64,000 nucleotides of DNA, from contig NC_063050.1 in NCBI RefSeq assembly GCF_018812025.1, positions 10,379,782 to 10,443,781 of the forward strand, written 5' to 3'. Source of the stretch: Megalobrama amblycephala (lineage: Eukaryota > Chordata > Actinopteri > Cypriniformes > Xenocyprididae). Made by a program: the position numbers and the translations under genes. The notes beneath the pieces are model-generated. The model was not told where the DNA came from and made no database searches. It saw only the letters and a program-made list of their open reading frames with translations. Each line of letters begins with the position of its first letter. Positions within the stretch are counted from its first letter, which is position 1. Positions 1 through 14,365 of this stretch are shown here, piece by piece.

Positions 1-15
1 GACGCCCTCCTGCCC
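1..15 (-). CDS. mycbpap: mycbpap exon 11, 5' end only
   Basis: The acceptor GTGTGTTCAG is followed by GGGCAGGAGGGCGTC, which reads GQEGV in the required phase 0. This fits the 'RQVGIAAHLTFE' continuation of the family. Only 15 bases are inside the window. Confidence 0.55.
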
Positions 16-3000
16 CTGAACACACATGCACACAGGCCCATGTGACATGAGAGCACTTTGAAAAATTCAAATTCAAATTCTTAATCTGTTAAGCTCAAGG
101 TTTAGGTACATTATCTATGGTTGCCGAGCAACATTGCAACATTTCAGTTGGTTTCATTTACTGCTCTGAATGTGCACTGCATCATGATATATATATACTG
201 CTATATGGTGATATACAGTGACTCATACAGTGATATAAGATCCTGATCGTGCCGCCCACCCTTAGACCTTTAGTTTCGTCTCTTCGTACCTGGTGGGAGG
301 AACTGCTGCCGGTCCAGAGCGCCAGATCCCCACAAACCCTCAGAGCGGGACGCAGCTCCACTTCGCTGATGACATCATCAAACAGCGCCAGAGGGTCTCT
401 GTGGAAGAGAGGGAAGAAAACATGAACACAAGCCAATCACATCAGGATGAGAGCAACAGGACACAGAGTCATACTCGTTTTCCTTCTGCTCTTCATCCTC
501 CTCCTCCTCTTCTCTGTCGTCCGGCAGAGGAGATCGTGTTTCTGACAGACCAGAGCCGAGCACCTCCAGACCCTCGACCTCCTGAAACAGCACAGATGAG
601 ATCTCAACAGCTTCTGATAGATTGAAATAGACTGAAATATAAACTGGAAGATTTCTTATCAAATGATCTGAGCTGCTCCACATTATCTTACTGTATGATA
701 AAATCTGTTTTAATTTCTCCCGGGGAATTTAATGAGAAACATCTGAGACAAACAACCTCTGAGACTATGAAAGAGCAGATGTTGACTTGAGAGTAACAAA
801 CACTCCAGCTGAACATGCTGCAGTGTCTGTGATGATCTTCTGAGAGGGTTTATTTTAGAAAGGTAAGCTGTTTAGAAACCAGATCTGCAGATGAGCTGTG
901 ATTGGACCCGAGACCACGGAAAAGTACAGCGAGTCCGACAAGAACAGAGAGAAACACACACACACACACACACACACGAAGGAGTACTTTGAAAGGCTCA
1001 TGCGAGTGGGACGTGGAAAATGAAGTAAGGCCTATACCCGGGTCTTAAGACAACTTTTATTTTCTTTCACACACAGCACAGAGAAACAACTTTCTAATAA
1101 AGCGACCTAACTGCCTGTCAAGTGATAGACGAAACTGACTTTTTATCTTTTTTAAACTAAAATGAAAGGCATTGTGGATAAACATTCAGAGCCACAATGT
1201 ACAGAACACAACACAAAGATATAGAAGAAAATTAATAAAAACATTTTTGATCAATAAACCTAAAAAATATATATAAATAACTGCAGAAAGGACAAACTGC
1301 AGATACAGTAGGTATGCATGTCACATGTCAGCAAATCAAATTAAATCAGCTAAACTGCCTGTGCAAGCAAGCTTTAACTCCACAGCGCAACATCGATGCA
1401 CCGAAAAACTATCAAAAATTAATTTACAAAACTGAATTAGAACAGAATATACCATTCTAATAAATAAAAATAATAATAATAAAAAAACCCTGAAATAGTC
1501 ATAATCAAGTCACAAGGAGCAGAACAAATGTGTGCAAAATGCCTAAAGTGCAGGGGAACATACAGTACAGTCCAAAAGTTTGGAACCACTAAGATTTTTA
1601 ATGTTTTTAAAAGAAGTTTCGTCTGCTCACCAAGGCTACATTTATTTAATTAAAAATACAGTAAAAAACAGTAATATTGTGAAATATTATTACAATTTAA
1701 AATAACTGTTTTCTATTTGAATATATTTCACAAAGTAATTTATTCCTGTGATGCAAAGCTGAATTTTCAGCATCATTACTCCAGTCTTCAGTGTCACATG
1801 ATCCTTCAGAAATCATTCGAATATGCTGATTTGCTGCTCAAGAAACATTTAATGTGTACAATTGTACAAAATATTTGTGTACAATATTTTTTTTCAGGAT
1901 TATTTGATGAATAGAAAGTTCAAAAGAACAGTGTTTATCTGAAATCTAATCTTTTGTAACATTATAAATGTCTTTACTGCCACTTTTGATTGATTTAATG
2001 CATCCTTGCTGAATAAAAGTATTCATTTCTTTAATTTCTTTTCAAAAAAATAAAAATAAAAATTCTTACTGACCCCAAACTTTTGAACGGTAGTGTATAA
2101 TGCTACAGAAGCTTTGTATTTCAGATAAATGCTGTTCTTCTAAAATGATCATGTGACACTGAAGACTGGAGTAACGATGCTGAAAATTCAGCTTTGCATC
2201 ACAGGAATAAATTACTTTGTCAAATATATTTAAATAGTACACAGTTATTTTAAATTGTAATAATATTTCACAATATTACTGTTTTTTACTGTATTTTTAA
2301 TTAAATAAATGTAGCCTTGGTGAGCAGACGAAACTTCTTTTAAAAACATTAAAAATCTTAGTGGTTCCAAACTTTTGGACTGTACTGTATGTTCAAAACA
2401 CAAGCCACAACTACAGTGGTGTGAACAAGTGTTTGCCCCCTTCCTGATTTTTTATTTTTTTGCATGTTTGTCACACTTCAATATTTCAGATCATCAAACA
2501 AATTTAAATATGAATCAAAGATAACACAAGTAAACACAACATGCAGTTTTTAAATGAAGGTTTTTATTATGAAGGGAAAACAAAATCCAAACCCACATGG
2601 CCCTGTGTGAAAAAGTGCTTAAACCTAATAACTGGTTGGGCCACCCTTAGCTGCAACAACTGCAATCAAGCATTTGAGATAACTTGCAATGAGTCTGTTA
2701 CAGCGCTGTGGAGGAATTTTAGCCCACCTGTCTTTGCAGAATTGTTGTAATTCAGCCACATTGGAGGGTTTTCGAGCATGAACCACCTTTTTAAGGTCAT
2801 GCCACAGCATCTCAATAGGATTGAGGTCAGGACTTTGACAATAATGGCCCACTGTGGTTCGCTGGAGTCCCAAATCTTTAGAAATGGCTTTATAACCTTT
2901 TCCAGACTGATAGATCTCAATTTCTTTCTTTCTCATTTGTTTCCTGAATTTCTATGGATCTCAACATGATGTGTAGCTTTTGAGGATCTTTTGGTCTACT

Positions 3001-6000
3001 TCACTTTGTCAGGCAGGTCCTATTTAAGTGATTTCTTGATTGCGAACAGGTGTGGTAGTAATGAGGCCTGGGTGTGGCTAGAGAAACTGAACTCAGGTGT
3101 GATAAACCACAGTTAAGTTATGTTTTCACAGCGGGGGGCAAGCACTTTTTCACACAGGGCCATGTGGGTTTGGATTTTGTTTTCCCTTCATAATAAAAAC
3201 CTTCATTTAAAAACTGCATGTTGTGTTTACTTGTGTTATCTTTGATTCATATTTAAAGGTGCCATAGAATTGAAAATTGAATTTACCTTGGCATAGTTGA
3301 ATAACAAGAGTTCAGTACATGGAAATGACATACAGTGAGTCTCAAACTCCATTGTTTCCTCCTTCTTATATAAATCTCATTTGTTTAAAAGACCTCTGAA
3401 GAACAGGCGAATCTCAACATAACACTGACTGTTACGTAACAGTCGGGATCATTAATATGTACGCCCCCAATATTTGCATATGCCAGCCCATGTTCAAGGC
3501 ATTAGACAAAGACAGCCAGTATTAACGTCTGGATCTGTGCACAGCTGAATCATCAGACTAGATAAGCAAGCAAGAACAACAGCAAAAAATGGCAGATGGA
3601 GCAATAATAACTGACATGATCCATGATATTATGATATTTTTAGTGATATTTGTGAATTGTCTTTCTAAATGTTTCATTAGCATGTTGCTAATGTACTGTT
3701 AAATGTGGTTAAAGTTACCATCGTTTCTTACTGTATTCACGGAGACAAGAGCTGTCGCTATTTTCATTATTAAACACTTGTAGTCTGTATAATTCATAAA
3801 CACAACTTCATTCTTTATAAATCTCTTCAACAGTGTAGCATTAGCCGTTAGCCACGGAGCACCATCAAACTCATTCAAAATCAAATGTAAACATCCAAAT
3901 AAATACTATACTCACATGATCTGATGCATGCATGCAGCATGCATGACGAACACTTTGTAAAGATCCATTTTGAGGGTTATATTAGCTGTGTGAACTTTGT
4001 TTATTCAATGTATTATAGAGTCGTGAGCTCGGGGGCAGGGATCGTGAGTATTTAAAGGGGCCGCAGCCTGAATCGGCGCATATTTAATGATGCCCCAAAA
4101 TAGGCAGTTACAAAAATTAATAAAAAAATATCTATGGGGTATTTTGAGCTGAAACTTTACAGACACATTCAGTGGACTTATAGACTTATATTACATCTTG
4201 TGAAAAAGCATTCTAGGGCACCTTTAAATTTGTTTGATGATCTGAAATATTAAAGTGTGACAAACATGCAAAAAAATAAAAAATCAGGAAGGGGGCAAGC
4301 ACTTTTTCACACCACTGTAGTTAAATTAGATAACGCAGAGTGATCAATAAATAAATTAAAATGAAAGAAATTATTAAAATATTGAAAGTATATCCAGAAT
4401 TGTCAACTCATCTTTTTAACTGCAAAGACAATAAACGTTAAACTGGAGTGACAGTCTTTTTAGCTAAACATTCACAGCATCCAAAAATCAAATGACAAAT
4501 GACTGAAATGTTTGAAATCCCTTTTCCCCTACCTGATCGAAAAAAAAAAAAAAATCCAGTCTTTCATGCGATCTGCCTGTGTCCGTTTGAGTCTTTTCAA
4601 CTCGTTAAAGTTGGCCGGCAGAAGTGGGACATGAGCTGTTGGCACAATTCGCATCTTACTTTTTTTTTTTTTTTGATCATTTTTTACTATTTCAAAGTGC
4701 ATCCAATTCCACACTTTAGCTTTTCTTATCCCAGACATTGTTAAAGATTTAATCCCTGCCGGTGTAATCATCAGCAGGTGATTAACACTGGTGTGTGTTT
4801 GAAGGACACTCTTCATCATCACATGAGTAACTGCTCTCATTTTTTTTTTTTATCTCAGAGTAAGTCTGTTGTACTTTACAGCATCAGTGTTTTTACAGAC
4901 GGATCAACACGGTCTGTCCCTGTCCTCGCTCTAATTGACATGCAAGTGCAAAGCCTTCTGGGATTCCTTTCTCCAATACAAGCAATGCTGCCAATCTTAA
5001 AAGTCTGATTTTGAACGAGAGCAAAAGAGTCCGTGTGTGAGAGAAAGGAACAACACAACAGCACAAACAGCACATCCGGCGTGTGTCGCTGTTCCTGTAC
5101 GAGAGCTTGACTGTGATAATGGCTGGTAATGACCGCAGGAGATGCACGGATCTGCTCTCTGGGGGCTGATGGGAACATGTGTGCTGCTGAATACTAATAC
5201 AAACCACACCGTAACAACAACAACACCATCGTCAGGCCGACTGAACTGATCCAGACGTCTGAATGAGAGGAGGACAGTGAGAAGAAGCTGCTTCAGTACT
5301 GAGGTGAAATCACATGACACAAGAACAATGCACGCACCTGAAGTCTTTCAAGCGGCTCCGGCTCTTACTGCACATTGAACATGTTCTCAGAGCAGAAAAA
5401 GACACACCGCGTCTGCTAATGGACATCATCAACCTGTCACTCACACAGGATTGTAATAAAATGGCTCTTCTCCTTTTCTTCACAATGCAAATCTGTGACT
5501 AATTCAGTCTGAAACTCTTAATGTGCAGACGCCATTCAGACTTTGTTCAATAGTTAGCTTCTGCTTTACTTTTTTTTTATATATATAAGCTTTATACTAT
5601 GAGGAAATTAAGATGAAAGCTCGAACATCATCCATTAACTCAGTGTTCAAAAGTTTGGGGATTTTTTAATGTTTCTGAAAGAAAGAAGTCTCTTCTGCTC
5701 ACCAAGGCTGCATTAATTTGATCAAAAATACAGAAAAAAAAAACTGTGAAATATTATTACAGTTTAAGATGGCTGTTTTCTATGTGAATATATAGTAAAA
5801 TGTAATTTATTCCTGTGATCAAAGCTGAATTTTCAGCATCATTACTCCAGCCTTCAGTGTCACATGATCCTTCAGAAATCATTCTGATATGATGATTTGC
5901 TGCTCGAGAAACATTTCTGATTATTATCAATGTTGAAATCAGTCATGTTGCTTCATATTTTTGCAGAAACTGTGATACTCTTTGTTTTTGAGGATTCTTT

Positions 6001-9000
6001 GATGAACAGAAAGTTCAAAAGAACAGCATTTATCTGAAATGGAAATATTTTGTAACATTATAAATGTCTTTCATTTTTGATCAATTTGATGCATCCTTGC
6101 TGAATAAAAGTACTAATTTCTTATTGACCCCAAATATTTGGCCAGTTTATTGTAACAATATTCGCCATACAGAATCTCACAGATGGCAGTGGCATCCATA
6201 GACTGTAAAAAAAGATGGTCAATGTTTTTATAGCATCAAATAACTAACTAAAAACAAACTTATTTAAAGAATGAACACTTTAAGTAACATCAGCGTGATA
6301 AAAACTGCCTAAAATGACAGAAACCATCTTTGGAAAAAAAATATTTGATGTGTAATTTGACTGTTTAGTTTGTCTCATGTCCTATTACATTACATGTACT
6401 GCATCCAGCCACCTGGGGGCAATCGAGAAGCTTTGGCTTCACTTTTCAGGTTTTGTGTGGCACGCAATGTGTCGTCACTGTAATATTTGCATCCTGGTTA
6501 CATTATTGCTTTCCTTGCCTGGCATTGCTACTGTCTTTCTCCTTGAACACATCTATTTAATGAGAATTTGACAAACACACTCTTCTACTGCCTCACAAGC
6601 GCCTTCATGAAATGAAAACATGTTTAAACCTGATTTAATTTTCACTGGTTTGAGCAGCAATGAACACAAGTGCACTGACTAACACACTGAATTTTCATGT
6701 CCAGCAGGTTTTTCCCATTGTTGTTTAAGTTTTATTGATCTTTTGAATTTGGTTGTTTCACCTTCTTTTGAATTGCTTTATGTCAATTTTAGTTTACAAT
6801 GTAAAAATCTCCACGTATTTCAACTTAAAAACATAAGTTCAGTTGCTGCCTTAAATTTTTCAAATTGGCTGTACAAGTAATTTCAACTTGAATTATAGTC
6901 TATAAAAAAAAAAAAAATGTAGATAATCTTATATAATTTATAAAAAAAAAGTTGAAATTGCTTAAAGTAATGTAAAAACAAGTCATTGATCATATTTTTA
7001 GAGTGTAATTATTTGTAATTTCATTTGTCATTTTAAAAATATTGCTATTTTGGGTTTAATTTATTTTTATTTCAGTTTTAGTTAGTTTTAGATTTTATTT
7101 ATTTACAGTTAATCGTTTTAGTGCTTTTCAAATTCAGTTTTAATTAAGTTTTTCAACTAATATTTATATTTTATTTTATTTTAGCTTTTCAATAAAATTT
7201 AGCTGAATCTCATATAACTTAAAAGTTGAATTTGCTTAAATTATTTTATTTTGATGAGTTAATGTAAAAACGTTATATATATTTATACATCACAATGTAA
7301 TTTTAGTAATTTCATTTGTGATTTTATATAATATTTCCAGTTAATAATTTATTTAGTTTTAGTTTTTCAACTAAAATTTGGATTTTATTTTATTTCAGTT
7401 TTATTTCAATAAACAGAAATGTTTTTAACAATATCAGTTTTAGTTGACGATAATAACCCTGGTTTTTCCTACACTGTGGGACTAAATGTCTGCAGAAGGA
7501 CAGTAAATCCTGAAATCATGTTTTTGATGAAAGCATAGAAATGTTGATAAACAATATCCGAGCACAGAAATCAGTGGAAAGCCCCAGTATGATAGAGTAA
7601 GGAGTGTGTCTTACAGGACTGAAGTCTCTCAGCGTGTCCTTGAGTTCATGAAGCCGCTGCTGCAGGTACAAACTCTGATCCCAGCCGCTGATGACTGCGT
7701 CAGACGCCACAGTACCTACAAACACACACCATTATCTACAAATACCACACAAACACATTCAGAGGACATTACACTAGCTTTCCTGCAATCTAGGTGTTAT
7801 GTATGCGGCGTATTGTGTATTGATGAAAAGGCAGACAAACAGATTTCCTTTCATTTGACTAAATCAATCTGTAAATGACCTTCATATTCATTACAAAGCT
7901 TCATCTTCAGACAGTTAATCAACAACAGTCTGATCTGATATAATTCAGACAGCCGATGACCTTACAGGATTCGTTTTTCATGATCAACAGGTTCGAAGTA
8001 AATGTCTGCTTTAATCAGAGAGACTGTTGCTATAGAGACAGAACATGTGGAAAGGATTACATGACTTATAATCACAATATGTGCTGCTGTTAAAGTTCTT
8101 CCGTGAAAACATTGACACGTTTGCAATCTGTTGTTGTTGTTATAGTTATGTAACGTCAAAGAGTTCTTGAGGAGTAAAGCCTGATTCTGTCACGTGGGTT
8201 GAGTTTGTGCTGCAAAACCGCTTGAAAGTAGTTTTGAAGACAATTATATGTAAAGTTTTATTTACCCTTTAAAATCTGACATATGAAATAATAGTCAGAA
8301 AAATCGAATTTTCCGAAATGGAAGAGGTTACTGAACCTTTAGACAAAACATTTAAAAAAAAGCTTGCATGTGTGTATCATATTTGATCCATCAGGTTTTT
8401 ATGGCTCATATAGTCTGATACAGCAGCCCAAACTGAGCAAAAATATGCAATTTGGTGCATGTGCTGATATTTATATGAAATTCTGATGCTTGTAATGTAA
8501 ATCCATCCTTATAACATTACAGCAGATACGTACATTAAATTTATATAAATATCACTCTATATCTGCCAATATTATGTCAATATTAATAAGATGATATTTA
8601 AATGCTTAGTTTCATGATCAGAACTCTGTATAGTTTTAAAACATATCATGCAATACAATAATGATTGAGAGATGAACAAATAAAAAAGCCTGATGATCAT
8701 TTTTGATTTTCTATAAAATGATGTCTGGATAATCAAGTTGCTTCAGTCCAGTAAGTGTTCATCCTGACAATATCAAACACATTCTTACATTTACTTTATA
8801 AAACCAGTACAAACTGCACAGACACATGAAGCACGAGCTGAAGGTGGACGTTTGTACAATTAAAAGAACTTTTACTTGCTAAAAATGTCTTTTTTATTTA
8901 GATTTTGTTTTTTTTTTTAGGTTTTTCAGCAAAGTTTTGATCATTTAGAGGCCTTAGAAATGCATGTATTAGATATGATATGGTAGACTTTATAGGGTTG

Positions 9001-12000
9001 ATAACAATAGTAATAATAATGATAATAATAATAATAATAATAATAAACAATATTAACACTCTGGTTTACATCATTTAGGCGTCACATTAAGTGCCTGAAC
9101 ACCTCAAACATAACAATAATATTTAATAATAATAATATTCAATAATATTTTGTATATATTTTTTTTATATTCTGAGGGAATTTTATGGAACTAAATAATA
9201 TTTATGCAGTATTTATGATCCATTTTTTTACAATACAATTAATTAATCCATACAGTTTTTTAAATAGTTTTTTTAGTTTTTTTTGTAATTTTTTTAAAAA
9301 TATTTTTCGATTAACCCCTTCATTGCTGTGCGCAATTCTGTTTTGCTGGGTTTTTTTCTGCATCCTGGCTGATTTGTAGATTGTACCTTCAATTTTATTA
9401 TTTTTTTTTTATTTCCCATTCATTTCTACAGCAGATTTAACCCTTTTTAACCCTTTCACATAGCAAATGCCACAAAAGTCACCAAGTGTCATGCCTTTCC
9501 AATGAAGTAAAGCCTGTTGAAACAATCAAAAGTGTGTGAAGAGCAGCAGAGAGTTGGGAAGCGTGTTCACCTGACTCCAGGCGTGTGGCGAGCGTCTGTC
9601 CGATGCGCGTGGCGTCTGGAGGGTTTCCTCTCTCGCTCCGTGTGAGAGTGGCTGTGATCCCGCTCATCTCGTCTCCGTATCGCTGCGGGAGGCTCCAGAA
9701 CTCACTGCCCACACGCCGATCCTGAAAACACACGCCAGCAACATGCTGAACGCAGGACAGTCCATCAAACCTCGTTCAGCAGTGTGAGAACGAGAGAAAC
9801 TGTGACTTTATATTTATGTGCTTTCATCCAAACTGACTTACAATGCATTGAAGCTACACATTCAGTCAGGTGTGACGTTCCCTATGAATCAAACCCATGG
9901 TGTTGACATTACTAGCACCTTCTCAATCACAAACTTTCAAATGCTACTGTACTTATATAATTAAGCCTAGAAAAAACTTTAGGAAATACATTACAAAAAA
10001 AAAAAAAAAATTAACAAAATTCAAATTTCAGTTCATTTTGCTCTGGCCTTATTTCAGAGAGCAAGTCAAATTAATACATGTGAATGTGAAAGTTCTGCAC
10101 TAAAAAGGCAATAAATACAACAAACAACACAAATAACTCCATCCTAGAAACAGGTATTAGTCTGAAGACAAATAAAGTTCGATAAAAAGATCAACTTTAT
10201 GCAGCTGAGCAGGAAAAACTGTGAGTGATTCGACTGTTTCACATGATTTATCTGTGCCCACATGCTGTGATATAATACAGAACAGATGCATGGGAAACCG
10301 TGTTGGTGTTTTCCACTGCAAACAGGCCTGGACACGTCTTAACAGAGGAGATTTATCACGACACGTGTATAAACATAGTATAAAGGGATGGGACGGATGG
10401 ACAGAGCCTCACATGTCCTCTTTGAATCCGATCCCTCTGTTCCTGGATCCGTCTGAATCTGCCGGAGCGGTTCATCAGTAGAGACGCCGCTGGCTTCTGC
10501 AGGAACCCTGAAACACACGCAGTATGAGAGCAGACGGTCTCTTTGTGTGGAGCTTTTGATCAGATGAATATCATCATTGCACACTATTACAGGATATAAT
10601 CCAGTTACAAAACACAGCGTCTGAGGAGTCAGATTACGTGTTTTATGTAAGGATAATAAGACTCATAAAGGTGCGCTATAGGAAATGGCCTTTGATGCGG
10701 TCAGGAGTGAGTTGCAGTCTTTACCGACTCATCACATTAGCAAAAGCTTCTCTATATATGGAGACCAGACTGCAGGACTAGTTATATAAGGACCCAACAG
10801 TGTTTTGAGGGGCGTCAGGACACCCATTTGAGTCAAAAAGCATCAGTTCAGTGGTCTGAGAGCGGTTTACATACAGCTAACAAACATGTGAATGGTCCAG
10901 CTACACTTTAAACTGAACTGTGACCATCTGAGGAGGAGGTGATCTTGTATGGTTTGTAAGTCATTGTTTACAAAATTAGAAAATTTGGTTTTATATTTTC
11001 ATTATACTAAACCAAATACTTAGAATATTATTTGGAAAAAAAGTAGTGTTTTATATCTGAAATGAGCACTTTTTTTACAAAAATATATGCATATTTGTTT
11101 ATTTTTAAATAATCACTATAAATCGCATGATTTCTGTCCAGTCTTTAGAAAGCAGAAAGAAATTTAAATGTAATATTATCAAATTCGGTGAAAGCTAATT
11201 TAAAGGGGTACTTCACCCCTGGAAGGATGAATGTGTATTTAAAATTGGTCATTTATGTAGTAGAAATGTGAAATTATTTTTGAATTTAGAGCTTTCTAGA
11301 CTGAGAAAAGGCAGAAAATGTATTTTTGACTAATGTGGATGAAAGACAACAACTCCCAGAATGCACTTGTTTTGCTGCCCTTGCGAGGCCACGCCCAAAC
11401 TACGCCTATCGGTTACAGGCGGCATTACCAGGAAAATTCAAACAACTAGGCTTGCTTTGTTACATATTAATTCTATAAATCGTGAGTTAGTTCATACATT
11501 TACAGCAAAATGGTGCTAAATTGCTTTGTACCTGGATGTACACCCAAAACCAGGAAAGGACAAGTAAGTTTCCATCATTTTCCGATTAAGTTAAAGATTT
11601 GGAGCGATGTGAACAGTGGCTGCGGGCCATCAAACACCCGAAGTTTGGAGATGACACCGTTATAGAAAACCTAAAAAACCACAGAATATGTAGTCTCCAT
11701 TTCAAGCACGAGGACTACGAACCAAATATCCTTGCAATGAAGAGAACCATTCTGAAGGACACCGCGATACCATCGATATTCACTTTCCCAGAGGACGAAC
11801 AGCCTGGGCATCTGGTACTAAGCGTATTCGCCTAGAGGTAAGACTCGCTGATACTAGACTGATAACACAGTAGCCTATATGTAGTGTTGTAGGTAGCAGT
11901 AAAACTGCAAACTTAGAAAAGTAACGTTAGTTAGACAATTACATATAAGTTGCATATAAGTTGACTGTTATCAAAGTAAAGCCACTGTTCTGTAAAACTG

Positions 12001-14290
12001 AGTTAACGTTAGTCTATTTATCTATTTATGCTAACGTTACCACAAAAGCCTGTTGCTGTATTGGTTGAGATGACTGCAGAGACCGATAAATTTGCGAGAT
12101 GAACCACTGATGTAGTGCAGACAAAATAAAGTTAATTACTGTAAGCTTAAAAATATAATTGACACCCACTTTTGATAAAATCTTTGATCTATGTCCGTGA
12201 GTAACCTCAAACCTATGCCTCAAACGCGCATATGTTATGGGCGTGGTGAAAAAAATGCGGAACTACCTGCTATTACTGGCTGTAGTTTTAAGCCTCTGGC
12301 CAAAAAAGCCTCCGATGACGCAAAATGACGATTTTTGCATCATCGGAGGCATTTTTACAGAATAAAAATGCATAAATCTCTCATCTCGGGCTGATATGAA
12401 GGGGGAAAGCACGGTAATTCGAAAATACTAGTGGTATTCTACTAATACAAAGCTTAATGCTAAATCCTGAAGTAACCCTTTAAAAGAGTCACATGTATTT
12501 CATTAATATCTTAAGTGCGCACATTAATTTTTGACAGACCAAAAATACATTTTGTACCCTACTACCGAGAAATAGGACAGACGGACTCACGTGAAATGAA
12601 GTCCTGCTGTCTGCGTCTCTCCGTCATGTGACGGTACCAGTGCTGGAGGGCGTGGCTCTGGTGGCTCCGCCCCTTTTCTGAAAGATCTTTAGCTTTATCG
12701 CTGTCATTCTCAGTCTCCACCACTAGAGGGGGGAGTGTCTGTCCGTCTGGAATCCGCCAAACCAGCTGAAGAAGAGAAAGTGTAAGAAGTATAACAGCCC
12801 TGCATCTGTGTTACAAACAACCCTAACTTTCCTAATTTTATATATCAATAAAAACTTTCCATCACAGTTTTTTCACAAAATAAAATGTGAAATTTTACAT
12901 AAGAATGAAGATTTGATGAACTCATCAGAATAACAAAAGCAGTCAAATGTCAAAAATTTTAGTTTTAATGACAAAATGAGTATTCAAAATGCATAATTTA
13001 ACTTACAATCAGCAAAGGAGTGGAAACAAATATAACCAAATACTCAATTTAATGTCAATTTAAAGTTTACGATTAACAAATAAGCAAAATCTATCATTTT
13101 TTGCCGATGTTTGGATGTAGTAAAACACCCACAGATGCAGAAGAAAACATCTGGGTCATGTTTGCCTTTTCTAGACGTAGTTCTAAAATCAGGATTAGGC
13201 TTAAAAAAATGGTCAGCATATGTGAAAATTTGAACAGAAAGTCATAATCTGCTCAGAGGAAGATATGAATCATGTCTTTGTGGCAGTTTTTCTGGTCATT
13301 TAGGGATAAAACAAGACTTCCTCACTTTTATTATTATTATTATTATTCAAATGGTCATCGAAAGCAAAAATGCAACATATGCACCATATTTTGTGAGAAA
13401 AATAAAAATAAAAAACAGCACTATTTTTGAAAGTAACAACCCCAAATTAGTAAGAAACAAGTATTGATTTCATTCAGCAAAAATGATGCAGGGAAATGTA
13501 ATTATTAAAACAACACAAACATGATGTGTCAGTTCAGCTTTTCGCCACTCTCACCTCCGTCTCTCCTCGCAGCTGCATCTCTGTCTTAAAATCCTCAAGG
13601 CATCCCAGAATGCTGTGCGGCAGCACCATCCCCTGCGCATCAAACCGCGGCCCACCGGGACCTTTGGACACAGAAACATCTAGTCAGAAACACCAATCAC
13701 ACTGAACTTCCTGTTCAGCAGCCACGCCCACCCTACCTGCATATTCAAATGGCCAAGGCGGAGCATCATCTTGTGGGAGGGGCCTCGCTACGGTAACCCT
13801 GACCTTTCTGCCGAGTTCGTCTGGGGGGCGTATCTTACGTACGTACACGCGGGTCATGGATTTGGGCTTCTGGGAATCTGTAGGCGGTTTAGGGACTCGC
13901 AGCTGCACAGAAAGCAGCAGCAAGACGTGAAAACACAGAAGCTCCAGAACCTGAAACGAGTTCGAGTGTGAATGAGGAGTGAGACTCACCCTCTCCAGGT
14001 CTTGTGCTGTGATGGCCAGACTCTGGATGTCATGTCCGTTCAGAGCGACGCTGCGATCTTCCTCACCCACACATGATGATGACGACGATGAGATCTCCTC
14101 ACAGCTTCTCAAGAGCTTCTTATCTGACACACGAGAGATGACGAGACGCTCACTCACCACAAACACACAGATGTGTGAAGAGATGTGATATTTCATGTCA
14201 TTCATTTCAATTTTTGTCTTTTGTCAATTTTTTTCAACTTTTGAGCAATTTAATGCATCCTTGATGAATAAAAGTATTATTTAAAAAAAA

Positions 14291-14365
<75 letters not shown>

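Larger units (their letters stand above)
2415..4317 (-). mobile_element. Tc1-like transposon, internally deleted, carrying a nested TTAA element
   Basis: The left end reads CAGTGGTGTGAACAAGTG and the right end is its complement at about 4300-4317, both flanked by TA. Long terminal inverted repeats of over 200 bp are visible (2415-2640 against 3134-3255 plus 4228-4317). A second element (3253-4227) has inserted into the right repeat. The only coding remnant is the minus-strand fusion frame at 2625-2936. Confidence 0.85.
11200..12483 (+). mobile_element. Kolobok-like TTAA element with THAP remnant
   Basis: The ends are inverted (AAAGGGGTACTTCA and TGAAGTAACCCTTT), each flanked by TTAA (11200-11203 and 12480-12483). 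TTAA targets together with a THAP domain are features of the Kolobok superfamily. Only the DNA-binding part remains and it is frameshifted, so the element is non-autonomous. It lies in the 2.1 kb intron between mycbpap exons 5 and 6. Confidence 0.7.

Noticed and set aside
7606..7878. Plus-strand frame of 90 residues overlapping mycbpap exon 8
   Set aside because: It is antisense to a well-supported exon and has no independent support.
13771..14188. Plus-strand frames of 66 and 69 residues over mycbpap exons 2 and 3
   Set aside because: Antisense shadows of exons whose minus-strand phases and family match are consistent.
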